From: Mycobacterium tilburgii
GTDB taxonomy: Bacteria > Actinomycetota > Actinomycetes > Mycobacteriales > Mycobacteriaceae
Assembly (NCBI RefSeq): GCF_902168065.1
Contig: NZ_LR655690.1
Span: 248,001-312,000 of the forward strand
Length of the DNA stretch: 64,000 nucleotides
Direction: 5' to 3'
Below are positions 1 through 9,754 of this stretch, piece after piece. Every line of letters begins with the position of its first letter. Position 1 is the stretch's first letter. The notes below the pieces were generated by a model. It made no database searches and was not told the origin of the DNA. It worked only from the letters and a program-made list of their open reading frames with translations. Position numbers and translations under genes: made by a program.

Positions 1-37
1 CGCGTCGGTCGACGACGCCAACCTCCTCAAAGGCTGA
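1..37 (+). CDS. nuoK: NADH-quinone oxidoreductase subunit K, C-terminal end only
   Basis: Only the last eleven codons lie in the window. They read [11 protein letters not shown] followed by TGA, which is the typical C-terminus of mycobacterial NuoK. NuoK is a small membrane subunit of the proton-pumping arm of complex I. The nuoL start lies ten bases downstream, as expected for the nuo operon. The frame is fixed by the match and by the nuoL spacing. Confidence 0.85.
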   Translation, partial: ASVDDANLLKG

Positions 38-47
38 GAACGCCACG

Positions 48-1943
48 ATGAATCACTACACCTGCATGTTGGTCGCATTACCGCTGGCGGGTGCCGCAAT
101 CCTGCTGTTCGGCGGTAGACGCACCGATGCGTGGGGACATTGGCTGGGCGTCCTCGCCGTGCTGGGCTCGTTCGGAGTCGGTGCAACTATGTTGTCGGAC
201 TTGCTGAGTCGCGACAGTGAGCACCGAGCCATCCACCAGACGCTGTTCACCTGGATCCCGGTCAACGAGTTTCAGGTCGACCCCGGGCTGCAGATCGACC
301 AGCTGTCGGTGTGCTTCGTGTTGCTGATCTCCGGTGTGGGATCGCTGATCCACATCTACTCGGTCGCCTACATGGCCGAAGACCCGGACCGCAGAAAGTT
401 TTTCGGATACCTCAACCTGTTCCTGGCCTCGATGCTGCTGCTGGTTGTCGCCGACAACTACCTGGTGCTCTACGTCGGCTGGGAAGGCGTCGGTCTGGCG
501 TCGTATCTGTTGATCAGTTTCTGGTACCACAAGCCGTCGGCGGCCACCGCCGCCAAGAAGGCGTTCGTGATGAACCGGGTCGGCGACGCCGGCCTGGTCG
601 TGGGCATGTTCCTGATGTTCAGCACATTCGGAACGCTCTCGTACGCCGGTGTTTTCGCCGGAGCGGCCGCCGCGGGTCCCGGAAAGACGGGCGTGCTGAC
701 GGTGATGGGCCTGCTCCTGCTGCTCGGCGCCTGCGCCAAGTCGGTACAGGTCCCGCTACAGGCCTGGTTGGGTGACGCAATGGAAGGCCCCACCCCGGTG
801 TCCGCGTTGATCCACGCCGCCACCATGGTGACCGCCGGGGTGTACCTGATCGTACGGTCCAACCCGCTGTACAACCTGGCACCCGGCGCGCAACTGGGCG
901 TCGTGCTGGTCGGTTTTGTCACGCTGCTGTTCGGAGCGTTCATCGGCTGTGCCAAGGACGACATTAAACGCGCGCTGGCGGCGTCGACGATGAGCCAGAT
1001 CGGCTACATGGTGCTGGCCGCCGGTCTCGGCCCGGCGGGCTACGCCTTTGCGATCATGCACCTGCTCACCCACGGCTTCTTCAAGGCCGGGCTGTTCCTA
1101 GGGTCGGGCTCGATCATTCACGCGATGCACGAGGAGCAGGACATGCGCCGCTACGGCGGCCTGCGCGCGGCCCTGCCGATCACCTTCATCACCTTCGGGT
1201 TGGGTTACCTGGCGATCATCGGCGTGCCGCCGTTCGCCGGCTTCTACTCCAAGGACGCCATCATCGAGGTGGCGCTGGCCGACGGTGGTGCACGCGGCTA
1301 CACCCTGGGCGGCGCAGCGCTGCTGGGCGCCGGGGTCACCGCGTTTTACATGACGCGGGTGATGCTGATGACCTTCTTCGGCGAAAAGCGTTGGGCGCCG
1401 GGCAGTCATCCGCACGAGGCTCCGGCGCTGATGAGCGGAACGATGATCCTGCTCGCCTTCGGCTCAATGTTCTCCGGCGGCCTGTTCGCCATCGGCGGCA
1501 CCCTGCCGCATTGGCTGGAGCCGGTCGTCGGGGCGCACGAGGAAAGCACGCACACGCTGCCCGACTGGATCAGCACCACGCTGGCGCTAGCGGTCGTCGC
1601 GGTCGGAATCCTGGTGGCGTATCAGAAGTACGGCAGGTCCGACATCCCCAGAGTCGCCCCGGTCCAGGTGTCGGCACTCACCATTGCCGCACGACGAGAC
1701 CTCTACGGCGATGCCTTCAACGAGGAGGTGTTCATGCGTCCTGGCGCGCAGTTGACCGACGCGCTGGTCGAGGTCGACAACGCGGGCGTGGACGGCTCGG
1801 TCAACGCCCTGGCCGCACTGGTCAGCCGAACCTCGAATCGATTGCGCGGCTTGCAGACCGGGTTCGCCCGCTCCTACGCGCTGTCGATGCTGGCGGGGGC
1901 TACGCTGTTGGTCGCGGCGATCCTGGCGGTGCAACTGTGGTGA
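48..1943 (+). CDS. nuoL: NADH-quinone oxidoreductase subunit L
   Basis: This 631-residue polytopic membrane protein is the largest antiporter-like subunit of complex I and pumps protons coupled to NADH oxidation. The conserved membrane Glu in GWEGVGL falls at residue 146 and the conserved Lys in CAKSVQ at residue 231, the key charged pair of Mrp-type subunits. The long amphipathic helix that caps the arm is expected in the C-terminal third. It starts ten bases after nuoK, and its stop overlaps the nuoM start by four bases (GTGA), so the two are translationally coupled. There is no sign of damage. Confidence 0.97.
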   Translation: MNHYTCMLVALPLAGAAILLFGGRRTDAWGHWLGVLAVLGSFGVGATMLSDLLSRDSEHRAIHQTLFTWIPVNEFQVDPGLQIDQLSVCFVLLISGVGSLIHIYSVAYMAEDPDRRKFFGYLNLFLASMLLLVVADNYLVLYVGWEGVGLASYLLISFWYHKPSAATAAKKAFVMNRVGDAGLVVGMFLMFSTFGTLSYAGVFAGAAAAGPGKTGVLTVMGLLLLLGACAKSVQVPLQAWLGDAMEGPTPVSALIHAATMVTAGVYLIVRSNPLYNLAPGAQLGVVLVGFVTLLFGAFIGCAKDDIKRALAASTMSQIGYMVLAAGLGPAGYAFAIMHLLTHGFFKAGLFLGSGSIIHAMHEEQDMRRYGGLRAALPITFITFGLGYLAIIGVPPFAGFYSKDAIIEVALADGGARGYTLGGAALLGAGVTAFYMTRVMLMTFFGEKRWAPGSHPHEAPALMSGTMILLAFGSMFSGGLFAIGGTLPHWLEPVVGAHEESTHTLPDWISTTLALAVVAVGILVAYQKYGRSDIPRVAPVQVSALTIAARRDLYGDAFNEEVFMRPGAQLTDALVEVDNAGVDGSVNALAALVSRTSNRLRGLQTGFARSYALSMLAGATLLVAAILAVQLW

Positions 1944-3517
1944 ACCTCCCCTGGTTAAGCGTGCTGTGGCTGGTCCCGCTGGCCGGTTCGGTGCTGATCA
2001 TCCTGATGCCGCCGGGACTGCGGCAGCTGGCGAAATGGACCGGCCTGGTGGTCAGCTTGGCGACGCTGACGGTGGCGATCGTCGTCGCACTCGGGTTCAA
2101 GACCGGGGGCGCGCCGTACCAGTTCCTCGAAAAGCATCCCTGGATACCGTCTTTCGGCGCTGACTACAACCTCGGTGTGGACGGCATCGCGGTGGTGCTG
2201 GTGCTGCTGACCGTCATTCTGATTCCGCTGCTGCTGGTGGCGGGCTGGAACGACGGCGGAGAGCGCACCCGCGGTGTGCACGCCTACGTCGCCCTGACAC
2301 TCGCCATCGAGTCAATGGTGTTGATCTCGGTGATCGCGCTCGATGTGCTGCTATTCTACGTGTTCTTCGAGGCCATGCTGATCCCGATGTACTTCCTGAT
2401 CGGCGGCTTCGGCAAGGGCGCGGGACGGTCGCGGGCTGCGGTGAAGTTCCTGCTGTACAATCTGTTCGGCGGCCTGATCATGCTGGCCGCGGTGATAGGG
2501 CTGTATGTGGTGACCGCACAACACGGTTTGGGCACCTTCGACTTCCGGGAAATCGTGACGGGCATCTCCTCGGGCCGGTTTGCCGGCGTGGACCCGGCGG
2601 TGTTCAAGGCGCTGTTCCTGTGCTGCATGTTCGCGTTCGCCGTCAAAGCCCCGTTATGGCCGTTCCACCGCTGGCTGCCCGACGCATGCGTCGAGGCCAC
2701 CCCCGCCACCGCGGTGTTGATCACCGCGGTGATGGACAAGGTCGGCACCTTCGGCATGTTGCGCTACTGCCTGCAGCTGTTCCCCGACGCGTCAACATAT
2801 TTCCGGCCGCTGATCGTGACGCTGGCGATCATAGGGGTGATTTACGGCGCGATCGTCGCGATCGGTCAGACCGACATGATGCGCTTGATCGCCTACACCT
2901 CGATCTCCCACTTCGGGTTCATCATCGCGGGCATCTTCGTGATGACGAGCCAGGGGCAGAGCGGCTCCACGCTGTACATGCTCAACCACGGCCTGTCCAC
3001 GGCAGCGGTGTTCCTGATAGCGGGATTCCTGGTGACACGGCGCGGCAGCCAGTTGATCGCGGACTACGGCGGCGTGCAGAAGGTCACGCCAGTGCTGGCC
3101 GGCACCTTCCTGGTCTCGGCGATGGCGACGCTGTCGCTGCCCGGCTTGGCGCCGTTCATCAGTGAATTCCTGGTTCTGCTGGGCACTTTCAACCGGTACT
3201 GGCTAGCCGGTGCGTTCGGCGCCACCGCGCTGGTGCTGGCGGCGATCTACATGCTGTGGCTCTACCAGCGCGTGATGACCGGCCCGGTCGCCGATGGCAA
3301 CGACCGGATCACCGACCTGCGACCACGCGAGCTAATCGTCGTCGCCCCGCTGCTGGCACTGCTGTTCATTCTCGGCATCTATCCCAAACCTGTGCTCGAC
3401 ATCATCAACCCTGCCGTGGACCACACCATGATCACCATCGGCCAGCATGATCCCACGCCGAGCGTGCCCCGCCCGGTGTTGGGGGCGACCCCAGCGACAC
3501 CCGAAGGGCCGCGATGA
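1940..3517 (+). CDS. nuoM: NADH-quinone oxidoreductase subunit M
   Basis: A 525-residue antiporter-like subunit of the complex I membrane arm. The frame stays open far upstream inside nuoL. I chose GTG at 1940 because it forms a GTGA overlap with the nuoL stop and gives the family N-terminus [10 protein letters not shown]. The proton-channel Glu lies in [11 protein letters not shown] at residue 144, and Lys 236 lies in [13 protein letters not shown], both at family positions. It is somewhat shorter than the M. tuberculosis protein, with no visible internal gap. The stop overlaps nuoN by ATGA. Confidence 0.96.
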   Translation: MNLPWLSVLWLVPLAGSVLIILMPPGLRQLAKWTGLVVSLATLTVAIVVALGFKTGGAPYQFLEKHPWIPSFGADYNLGVDGIAVVLVLLTVILIPLLLVAGWNDGGERTRGVHAYVALTLAIESMVLISVIALDVLLFYVFFEAMLIPMYFLIGGFGKGAGRSRAAVKFLLYNLFGGLIMLAAVIGLYVVTAQHGLGTFDFREIVTGISSGRFAGVDPAVFKALFLCCMFAFAVKAPLWPFHRWLPDACVEATPATAVLITAVMDKVGTFGMLRYCLQLFPDASTYFRPLIVTLAIIGVIYGAIVAIGQTDMMRLIAYTSISHFGFIIAGIFVMTSQGQSGSTLYMLNHGLSTAAVFLIAGFLVTRRGSQLIADYGGVQKVTPVLAGTFLVSAMATLSLPGLAPFISEFLVLLGTFNRYWLAGAFGATALVLAAIYMLWLYQRVMTGPVADGNDRITDLRPRELIVVAPLLALLFILGIYPKPVLDIINPAVDHTMITIGQHDPTPSVPRPVLGATPATPEGPR

Positions 3518-5112
3518 TGACCCTGCCCACCCCCAGCGTCCAGTACTTCCTGCTGTGCCCGATGCTCATCGTCTTCGGCGTCGCCGTTCTCGGCGTGCTT
3601 GCTGAAGCCTTCCTGCCCAGGGTTTCTCGGTACGTCGCCCAGGTGACGCTGGCCCTCGGTGGTCTGATCGCGGCGCTGGCCGCCGACATCGTCGTCAGCC
3701 GATCGCTGCCGGCGTCCGGTCACAGCGCGGTACTGGGCGCGGTGGCGATCGACCGGCCGACGCTGTATCTGCAAGGCACCGTGGTGCTGGTGGCGGTGAT
3801 GGCGGTCATCCTCATCGCCAAAAGCAGCAACATCGCCCAGACCGCCAGCAAGGTCGCGGTCGCGACGGGCGTATCGGGCCCCGCCTCGGGGCTGGATTCG
3901 TTTACCCCGCAGGCGTCCGCGGTTCCCGGCAGCGACGCCGAGCGTGAGGCTGAGCGGGCCGGGGCCGCCCAGACGGAGCTTTTCCCGCTGTTGATGTTGT
4001 CAGTCGGCGGCATGATGGTGTTCCCCGCGGCCAATGACCTTTTGACGATGTTCGTCGCGCTGGAAGTGCTGTCGCTGCCGCTGTACCTGATGTGCGGGCT
4101 GGCCCGGCACCGCCGGCTGCTGTCGCAGGAAGCGGCGATGAAGTACTTTCTGCTGGGCGCCTTCTCGTCGGCGTTCTTCCTCTATGGCGTGGCGCTGCTC
4201 TACGGCACGAAGGGCACGCTGCTGCTCAGTGGTATCCGCGATGCTCTTGCGGCTCATGGCGGTAGCTCCATGGCGTTGGTCGGCGTGGCACTGTTATCGG
4301 TCGGCCTCTTGTTCAAAGTCGGTGCGGTGCCGTTCCACTCCTGGATTCCGGACGTATATCAGGGAGCACCCACGCCGATCACCGGCTTCATGGCGGCCGC
4401 CACCAAGGTCGCGGGGTTCGGCGCGCTACTACGCGTGGTCTACGTCGCGTTGCCGCCCCTGAACGAACAGTGGCGGCCCGTGCTGTGGGTGATCTCGATC
4501 CTAACCATGGCGGTCGGCACCGTCACCGCGGTGAACCAGGTCGACGTCAAGCGCATGCTCGCCTACTCGTCGGTCGCCCACGTCGGTTTCATCCTCACCG
4601 GTGTAATCGCCGACAACCAGGCCGGCCTGGCGGCGACCCTGTTCTACCTGGTCGCCTACAGCTTCAGCACCGTCGGAGCGTTCGCCATCGTCGGCCTGGT
4701 ACGCAACTCCGACGGCGTCGAAGACGCTAGACTCTCGCACTGGGCGGGGCTCGGGCAACGTTCTCCCATTGTGGGCGTGATGCTTTCGATGTTTCTGCTC
4801 GCGTTCGCCGGTATCCCGCTGACCAGTGGATTCATCAGCAAGCTGACGGTGTTCAAGGCCGCCGCCCAAGGCGGTGCCGTACCGCTGGTGATCATCGGTG
4901 TGATCGCCAGCGGGGTTGCCGCCTACTTCTACGTTCGGGTGATCGTGCTGATGTTCTTCACCGAACCGACCGGCGACACCCCCCACGTGGTCGCCTCGGG
5001 GATCCTGAGCAAGATCGCGATCGCGTTGTGCGCCGCGATCACCGTGGTGTTGGGCGTCTTCCCGCAGCCGCTGCTGGCCCTCGCCGACCGCGCCGCCCAG
5101 TTGTTGCAGTGA
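3514..5112 (+). CDS. nuoN: NADH-quinone oxidoreductase subunit N
   Basis: A 532-residue antiporter-like subunit that ends the nuo operon. Glu 184 (FVALEVLSLPLY) and Lys 268 (FKVGAVPFHSW) are the expected channel residues. The PDVYQGAPTPITGF segment is typical of NuoN. The start ATG at 3514 overlaps the nuoM stop; ATG at 3517 is a possible alternative. The operon ends here, and what follows on the opposite strand is degraded DNA, so complex I is the last intact unit before a long remnant belt. Confidence 0.96.
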   Translation: MMTLPTPSVQYFLLCPMLIVFGVAVLGVLAEAFLPRVSRYVAQVTLALGGLIAALAADIVVSRSLPASGHSAVLGAVAIDRPTLYLQGTVVLVAVMAVILIAKSSNIAQTASKVAVATGVSGPASGLDSFTPQASAVPGSDAEREAERAGAAQTELFPLLMLSVGGMMVFPAANDLLTMFVALEVLSLPLYLMCGLARHRRLLSQEAAMKYFLLGAFSSAFFLYGVALLYGTKGTLLLSGIRDALAAHGGSSMALVGVALLSVGLLFKVGAVPFHSWIPDVYQGAPTPITGFMAAATKVAGFGALLRVVYVALPPLNEQWRPVLWVISILTMAVGTVTAVNQVDVKRMLAYSSVAHVGFILTGVIADNQAGLAATLFYLVAYSFSTVGAFAIVGLVRNSDGVEDARLSHWAGLGQRSPIVGVMLSMFLLAFAGIPLTSGFISKLTVFKAAAQGGAVPLVIIGVIASGVAAYFYVRVIVLMFFTEPTGDTPHVVASGILSKIAIALCAAITVVLGVFPQPLLALADRAAQLLQ

Positions 5113-5122
5113 CCGGTCACTG

Positions 5123-5417
5123 TCAGCCGAGAAACGGCCGGACAGCCAGCACGAAGATCGCCAGCACCACAATGGGGCCGCCAGCGGCACCCAGAGCAGA
5201 TGCAGCGGGAACAACATCGCGACCACACCCACGCAGGTAAACCCCACGGCGCCAACAACTGTCGACCAGCTGGCCAGCACGATCGGGCCCGGTGTCAGGC
5301 CGCGTGGCGACAGACCAGATACGCGGCCGCACACAACCCCGACAACGCCACTAACCCGGATGGGGGACCTCGTCAAAGGTGATGCACGCCAGCGAAAGTC
5401 AACCTGGTGATCGTTCA
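5123..5417 (-). pseudogene. Fused remnant: DUF58-type N-terminus joined to a membrane protein C-terminus
   Basis: Reading leftward from ATG at 5417, the first codons give MNDHQVDFRWRASPLT, which resembles the start of the DUF58 protein that follows moxR3 in mycobacteria (Rv3163c type). The frame then passes into a hydrophobic stretch containing GPIVLASWSTVVGAVGF. After one frame change it ends with IVVLAIFVLAVRPFLG and a stop at 5123, which looks like the tail of the neighbouring small membrane protein (Rv3162c type). I infer that a deletion joined the two. The ATG sits three bases after the stop of the MoxR remnant, which preserves the ancestral order. Family assignment is from memory of the locus and is tentative. 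Confidence 0.5.
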
Positions 5418-5420
5418 TTG

Positions 5421-5814
5421 TCAGCTCGTCGGAGTCTCCATGTTGGTGCGGGGTACCGGCACCCGGCGCAACAGTTCTTCGACAACGTCGGCGCCCTGAA
5501 TTTTGCGGACCCACATCACCGGCCGCAGGGTGATGCGGTGCGCGATGGCCGGCACCACTAGAGCCTCCACATCTTCGAGGATCACGTAGTCGCGCCCCAA
5601 CAGCAGCGCACGGGCAAGCCGAACCAGGTCGAGTTCGGCGCACGGGCTGGCGCCCACCGCGACCTGCGGACGGCGTCGGGTCGCGGTGGCCAGCGACACC
5701 ACGTAGTGCAACACGTCGTCGTGCACCGTGACCTGCGCTTTCGATGGTCACCTCCGGCGCAGCGCCTTCGGGGAGGACGGTGGACAGCCATTGCGACATC
5801 ACCGTGGGAGCCAC
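5421..5814 (-). pseudogene. moxR3: MoxR-family AAA ATPase, C-terminal remnant
   Basis: The 3' part reads VHDDVLHYVVSLATATR, VAVGASPCAELDLVRLARA and ALVVPAIAHRITLRP, the lid region of MoxR ATPases. MoxR proteins act as chaperone-like ATPases with DUF58 and VWA partners. A frame change near 5735 separates this from the upstream piece (WLSTVLPEGAAPEVTIES). The Walker A and Walker B regions are absent, so no ATPase remains. Position after the nuo operon and before a DUF58-like stub matches the moxR3 (Rv3164c) locus. Confidence 0.65.
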
Positions 5815-5928
5815 ATCGTGATCGACGGTGAAGAGATCACGGTGGATCTGGGCACCTGGCTGGGCAGCCGCGACCGGTCGTGGGGCATCCGGACGATCGG
5901 TGAGGCCGAACCGGCGGTACGGCTCACC
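5806..5928 (+). pseudogene. Plus-strand fragment with a RDRSWG motif (possible DUF7065/7064-like protein)
   Basis: About 40 codons on the plus strand read HIVIDGEEITVD, then SRDRSWGIRTIGEAEP. The RD(R/H)SWG(I/W)R pattern is characteristic of a family of lipocalin-like actinobacterial proteins often found beside aminoglycoside-phosphotransferase-like genes. No start or stop belongs to it. It lies exactly where the minus-strand MoxR and monooxygenase remnants stop being recognisable, so it is probably a genuine gene crumb trapped between two deletions. It may correspond to the Rv3169-type gene that lies between moxR3 and aofH in M. tuberculosis; that link is inference. Confidence 0.45.
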
Positions 5929-6682
5929 AACGCTTGCTCACGCGTCTCGTCGACCCCCGGGGTCACCATGGTGAACACCTTGATGGAGCGGGGGGTCTCG
6001 GTCCGGCGCGGCGGCAGCTTTGCGCAATACCCGGACGGGACCGCGCACGATCTGCGGGGTTGGGCCGGAGATGCACGCGGCCTCGGCGTTGGCGGCAGCG
6101 AATTTGACACCCCGCGGCGACGCCCCGGCCTGGAACAGTACCGGGGTGCGTTGCGGCGACGGCTCGCACAGAAACGGCCCCGGTACGGAGAAATAGCGGC
6201 CTTTGTGTTCGATGTCGTGCACCTTGGCGGGGTCGGTGAACACCCCGCGCACCCGGGATCGCGCACCACCGCATCGGACTCCCACGACGCTTCCCAGAGC
6301 TTGTAGCAAACCTCGAGGTACTCGTCGGCGATGTCGAGCGTTGATCGTACGGGATCCGAGCGTCCAGGCCGAGATTGCGTGTGGCACTGTCCAGATAGGA
6401 CGTCACGATATTCCACGCCACCCGCCCGTCCGGTCAGATGATCCAGCGTCGACAACCGGCGGGCCAGCGCGTACGGCTGCTCGTAGGTCAGCGACAGGGT
6501 GATGCTGAAGCCCAGGGTTTCGGTGACGGCAGCCATCGCCGACACCGCCGCGGTCATGTCATTGACCGGGATCTGGGCGGCGTCGCGGACCGCCGCGTCA
6601 CGCGAGGCGCCGTACACGTCGTAGACTCCCAGCACGTCGGCGAGGAACAGTGCGTCGAAGCCGCCCGCGGCCGGTGGCTTTG
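5928..6682 (-). pseudogene. NtaA/SnaA-type flavin-dependent monooxygenase, frameshifted and N-truncated
   Basis: Three frames together recover a luciferase-like monooxygenase of the nitrilotriacetate monooxygenase type. From the 5' side they read FDALFLADVLGVYDVYGASR, TLGFSITLSLTYEQPY, LARRLSTLDHLTG, AWNIVTSYLDSATRNLGL, VHDIEHKGRYFSVPGPFL, TPVLFQAGASPRGVKFAA and SIKVFTMVTPGVDETREQ. The intact family is about 450 residues; here the N-terminus and the last third are missing. Frame changes occur near 6430 and again near 6390. The 5' edge abuts the MFS remnant with no intergenic DNA, which points to a deletion junction near 6683. Confidence 0.75.
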
Positions 6683-7114
6683 CGGGTCAGATAAAAGACG
6701 CCAACAGGCCCGCCTGCGCATAGCTGGGCAGCAGGCCGATCGCGGTGGCGACCAAACCCATTATGAGTAGGGCGACGACCAGAACGGTCTTGCAGCCCAG
6801 CCGGTCCCCGAAGTGGCCGGAGACCACCGCCCCGAACGGGCGAGCCCCAAAACCCGCCGCATAGGTGGCAAACGACGCGAGCGTCCCGGCCGTCGGCGAA
6901 ACGTTCGGGGAAACAGCGGTTTGAACACCAGCGACGCGGCGGTGGCGTAGAGATAGCGGCGGTGGCGTAGAGATAGCGGCGGTGGCGTAGAGATAGCGGC
7001 GGTGGCGTAGAGATAAAAGTCGTACCACTCGATCGTGGTGTCAATCATGCTGCCCAGGGCCACGGTGCGTAGCTGAGTTGTGGTACCGGCAGTCGCCGGC
7101 CGGCTCGGCGATGG
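6683..7114 (-). pseudogene. MHS-family MFS transporter, N-terminal remnant
   Basis: Reading leftward, ALGSMIDTTIEWYDF is the conserved first membrane segment of metabolite:H+ symporters (ShiA/ProP-like). It continues as YLYATAA, LVFKPLF, then in another frame SFATYAAGFGARPFGAVV, SGHFGDRLGCKTVLV and ALLIMGLVATAIGLLP. The GHFGDRLGCK loop is the family signature between helices 2 and 3. Only about three helices of twelve remain before the junction near 6683. A 20-bp unit is present four times inside the gene (separate entry). A likely original GTG start is near 7118, separated from the rest by a frame change. Confidence 0.75.
6936..7015 (+). repeat. Four perfect tandem copies of a 20-bp unit
   Basis: The unit GCGGCGGTGGCGTAGAGATA occurs at 6936, 6956, 6976 and 6996 without mismatch. 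It lies inside the MHS transporter remnant at the codons for YLYATAA. Three extra copies add 60 bp, a multiple of three, so the frame after the array (SLVFKPLFP) is the same as before it. Confidence 0.97.
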
Positions 7115-7233
7115 TCACGTGGCGCAGATTTGCCGCGGTGCCGGCCCCTGGTACAGGGTTGCCGTCGCCGTGACGTGAACCACCGACGAGGACTACGCTA
7201 CCGCTGGCACCTCACATGCGGTTGACTAGGGGT

Positions 7234-8580
7234 GTGACGAAGCCGTCGTGGACTGTCGATGTTGTGGTGGTCGGCGGGGGCTTTGCCGGCCTGAGTGCGG
7301 CGCGAGAGCTGACCCGTCAGGGTCACGATGTAGTGGTCTTTGAGGGCCGGGACCGAGTCGGTGGCCGCTCATTCACCGGTAGCGTGGCCGGATTGCCCGT
7401 GGACATGGGTGGCGCGTTCGTCGGCCCCACCCAGGATGCCGTGCTGGCGCTGGCGGCCGAGCTCTCGACCCCGACTACACCCACCCACCATGACGGCAAG
7501 AACATCATCCACTGGCGCGGTTGGACGCGCCCGTTTCACGGCACCATTCCCAAGCTTTCGCTGACCGGACTGCTCGACATCGGCCGCCTGCGTTGGCAAT
7601 TCGAGAGAATCGCCCGCACCATACCGGTCGACGCCCCATGGCAGGCTCGACGTGCGCACGAGCTGGACGACGTGTCGTTCGGTGAGTGGCTGCGCTCGGT
7701 ACGGGCCTCCGCCTCGTCCCGCGATTTGATGGCGATCATGGCCCGGGTGACCTGGGGATGCGAACTCGACGACGTGTCGATGCTGCACGCCGTGCGCTAC
7801 GTCCGGGCCGCCGGCGGACTGGACCGGCTGCTGGATGTCGAGGACGGCGCCCAGCAGGACCATTTCCCGGACGGCACGCAGCATATCGCCCAGGCAGTCG
7901 CGGATGAGTTGGGCGCACGCGTCGTGCTGAACGCGCCGGTGCGTCGCATCGAGCGGCACGGCTCGGAGGTCACCGTCACCTCCGACCGCGGCGCGGCCGA
8001 GGCTGGGTTTGTCATCGTCGCGATCCCGCCGGCTCATCGGGCGTCCATCGAGTTCAATCCCCCGCTGCCTGCCAAGTATAACGAACTGTTCGATCGTTGG
8101 CCCCAGGGACAGCTCAGCAAGGCATTCGCGGCCTATTCGACGCCGTTCTGGCGGGCCGACGGATTCTCCGGGCAGACGCTCTCGGACCGGGGGCCGGTGT
8201 TCATCACCTTCGACGTCAGCCCGAACGGCGACGGGCCCGGCATCCTGATGGGCTTCGTCGATGCGCGCGCATTCGACTCGTTGCCCAGTGACCAACGGCG
8301 CCGCGACGCGTTGCGCTGCTTCGCGTCGCTATTCGGCGACGAGGCCCTCAAACCTCTCGACTACACGGATCATCGTTGGGGCACTGAGGATTTCGCGCCC
8401 GGCGGGCCGACTGCGGCGGTGCCGCCGAGGTCGTGGACACGGTTCGGACGTTGGCTGCGCAGGCCGGTCGGCCCGATCCACTGGGCCGGCACCGAAACGG
8501 CGGACGAATGGACCGGCTTCTTCGACGGTGCCGTCAGGTCGGGCCAGCGAGCCGCCGCCGAGGTTAGCGCGTTGCTATGA
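7234..8580 (+). CDS. aofH: FAD-dependent amine oxidase (flavin monoamine oxidase)
   Basis: This flavoenzyme is expected to oxidise an amine to an imine with release of peroxide; the natural substrate is unknown. The dinucleotide fold [20 protein letters not shown] lies at the N-terminus, with GRDRVGGRS following it. Near the C-terminus, [18 protein letters not shown] is the second FAD-binding motif of the monoamine oxidase family. GTG at 7234 gives 448 residues and the N-terminus [13 protein letters not shown], which fits M. tuberculosis AofH (Rv3170) in length. An upstream ATG at 7216 would add six residues. It is intact although both flanks are remnants. Confidence 0.92.
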   Translation: MTKPSWTVDVVVVGGGFAGLSAARELTRQGHDVVVFEGRDRVGGRSFTGSVAGLPVDMGGAFVGPTQDAVLALAAELSTPTTPTHHDGKNIIHWRGWTRPFHGTIPKLSLTGLLDIGRLRWQFERIARTIPVDAPWQARRAHELDDVSFGEWLRSVRASASSRDLMAIMARVTWGCELDDVSMLHAVRYVRAAGGLDRLLDVEDGAQQDHFPDGTQHIAQAVADELGARVVLNAPVRRIERHGSEVTVTSDRGAAEAGFVIVAIPPAHRASIEFNPPLPAKYNELFDRWPQGQLSKAFAAYSTPFWRADGFSGQTLSDRGPVFITFDVSPNGDGPGILMGFVDARAFDSLPSDQRRRDALRCFASLFGDEALKPLDYTDHRWGTEDFAPGGPTAAVPPRSWTRFGRWLRRPVGPIHWAGTETADEWTGFFDGAVRSGQRAAAEVSALL

Positions 8581-8682
8581 GTTGATCGGCTCCGCGCGCA
8601 GGGTGACGGATTCGGCCAGCAGGCGCAGCTGGCGGTTGACCTCGTGCGGGTATTCGAGCATCGAGCAATGGGGCGCAATGGT
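8575..8682 (-). pseudogene. Alpha/beta-hydrolase (non-haem peroxidase-like) C-terminal remnant
   Basis: Reading leftward, a short frame gives HCSMLEYPHEVNRQLRLLAE and ends with AEPINS and TAG at 8575, overlapping the aofH stop. His followed by a small residue, Met-Leu-Glu and Asn-X-X-L is the C-terminal pattern of haloperoxidase-type alpha/beta hydrolases, including the catalytic His. M. tuberculosis has such a gene (Rv3171c, hpx) convergent with aofH. The rest of the gene is missing; a stop lies in frame just upstream. Confidence 0.55.
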
Positions 8683-8795
8683 TCACCCTGTCGGGCAACG
8701 CCGGACCGATCGTGGTGGCATTCAACGCCGGCGAACGCGGGCGGGCGGTGTAGTCGTCGTCGGCCGCGTACGTGACGGCCCGGACCCTGCTCGGG

Positions 8796-8853
8796 AAGTG
8801 ATCCTCGCCCGACGAGTCATCAGGAAGTCCCTGATGTCCTTGGCAACGTCCAT
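8796..8853 (-). pseudogene. MmyB-like helix-turn-helix regulator, N-terminal stub
   Basis: From ATG at 8853, preceded by CGGAGAA, the frame reads MDVAKDIRDFLMTRRARIT. The (L/I)xDFLxxRRARIxP pattern opens many actinobacterial XRE regulators of the MmyB-like type. After about 19 codons the similarity ends, probably at a deletion. No DNA-binding helix remains. The assignment rests on a short segment only. Confidence 0.4.
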
Positions 8854-8927
8854 TTCTCCGGAGTACCCCACCCGGGGGGGCCGACATGCGGCGGTGCCGG
8901 GAAACGACGCGAGCATAGAGTTGCCGT

Positions 8928-9269
8928 ATGACCGCTTCGCAACAGCCCGAGGCCAAGCTGCGCTCGACGGCCGACACCATCGCCACGGTCATCCTGTTCG
9001 TGCTGGCCGCGACGCTGTCCGTGTCCTACTCCATTCTTTTTCGCAATGGCCACCGATTCATGTGCGCCCAACAGCTGCGACACATCGGGGCTGGATTAGG
9101 CTTGCGCAGTGGCGTGGGGCTGGCCGGGGTCGTCGCCGTCGGCGGCATCGTCTTCGCGGCCACGCGCAAGCGTGGTGATGTGGGTGTGGCCGGCGCTGCG
9201 CTGGTGCTGATCGTCATCGCCGTTACCACCGGCGCACTGCTCGCCGACTCCGTCGTTCCACACCGCTGA
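8928..9269 (+). CDS. Small membrane protein of unknown function
   Basis: A 113-residue protein with three likely membrane helices: residues 17-38 (TIATVILFVLAATLSVSY), 60-79 (SGVGLAGVVAVGGIVFAAT) and 85-106 (VAGAALVLIVIAVTTGALLA). The short loop between helices 1 and 2 holds a single Cys (MCAQQL). No enzymatic motif is visible. The gene is open and uninterrupted, with typical mycobacterial codon use, among damaged neighbours. No strong ribosome-binding site precedes ATG 8928. I do not recognise a named family. Confidence 0.7.
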   Translation: MTASQQPEAKLRSTADTIATVILFVLAATLSVSYSILFRNGHRFMCAQQLRHIGAGLGLRSGVGLAGVVAVGGIVFAATRKRGDVGVAGAALVLIVIAVTTGALLADSVVPHR

Positions 9270-9319
9270 GTCGAGGGCCAACCTGAGTCAAAGACACTGC
9301 GCCACAGCAAATCTCGTTG

Positions 9320-9754
9320 CTACTTCTCCAGCGCATTCGCGCACGCGTTGAGAATCGCCAGGAAACTCGGGCGCAACAGCCGGCGGGTCACCATCTCCAG
9401 CGGCTTACCCCCGGCCGCCACGGGGTGGGTGTAATTGGTCACCCAGTCGACGCGCGTACCGTCGCCCGCGGCGGTGAACGTCAGTGTGCCGCCCTGGTGA
9501 TTGAACGGTGGGATCGAGCGCACAATCAGGTAGCTGTACTTGTGCGGACGCTCGTATTCCGTGAGCTCCTCGCGGAACCAGGTGCCGGCCCCGATCACCT
9601 CCCGGATCGCGCCCCGGCCCGGACCCGTGGTGCCCTTTGCCCATTTCGCCTTGGTCACCAGCGGAGCGGCGGCGAGGTTGGCCGGGTCGGCCAACCAGTC
9701 GAAAACCTGCTCCACCGGCGCTACGATCGTCCGTTCTAAGTGAATTTCGACCAT
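9320..9754 (-). CDS. SRPBCC (polyketide cyclase/dehydrase-like) family protein
   Basis: A 144-residue START-like fold protein. The opening VEIHLERTIVAPVEQVFDWL followed by ADPANLAAAP is the usual first strand and helix of SRPBCC proteins, and GDGTRVDWVTNYTHPVA is the characteristic later strand pair. Such proteins bind hydrophobic ligands; the ligand here is unknown. I chose ATG at 9754 because TAGGAG lies at the right distance upstream; the frame also contains an earlier ATG at 9796. The gene is intact and appears to be transcribed alone. Confidence 0.85.
   Translation of the reverse strand: MVEIHLERTIVAPVEQVFDWLADPANLAAAPLVTKAKWAKGTTGPGRGAIREVIGAGTWFREELTEYERPHKYSYLIVRSIPPFNHQGGTLTFTAAGDGTRVDWVTNYTHPVAAGGKPLEMVTRRLLRPSFLAILNACANALEK

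Noticed and set aside
1391-1939. Extension of nuoM upstream inside nuoL
   Set aside because: The extra 183 codons are an out-of-frame reading of nuoL with Arg-rich text. The GTGA overlap fixes the nuoM start at 1940.
4501-5400. Long minus-strand frame overlapping nuoN and the MoxR remnants
   Set aside because: Inside nuoN it is an antisense shadow. Only the parts outside nuoN carry recognisable homology, and those are described as separate remnants.
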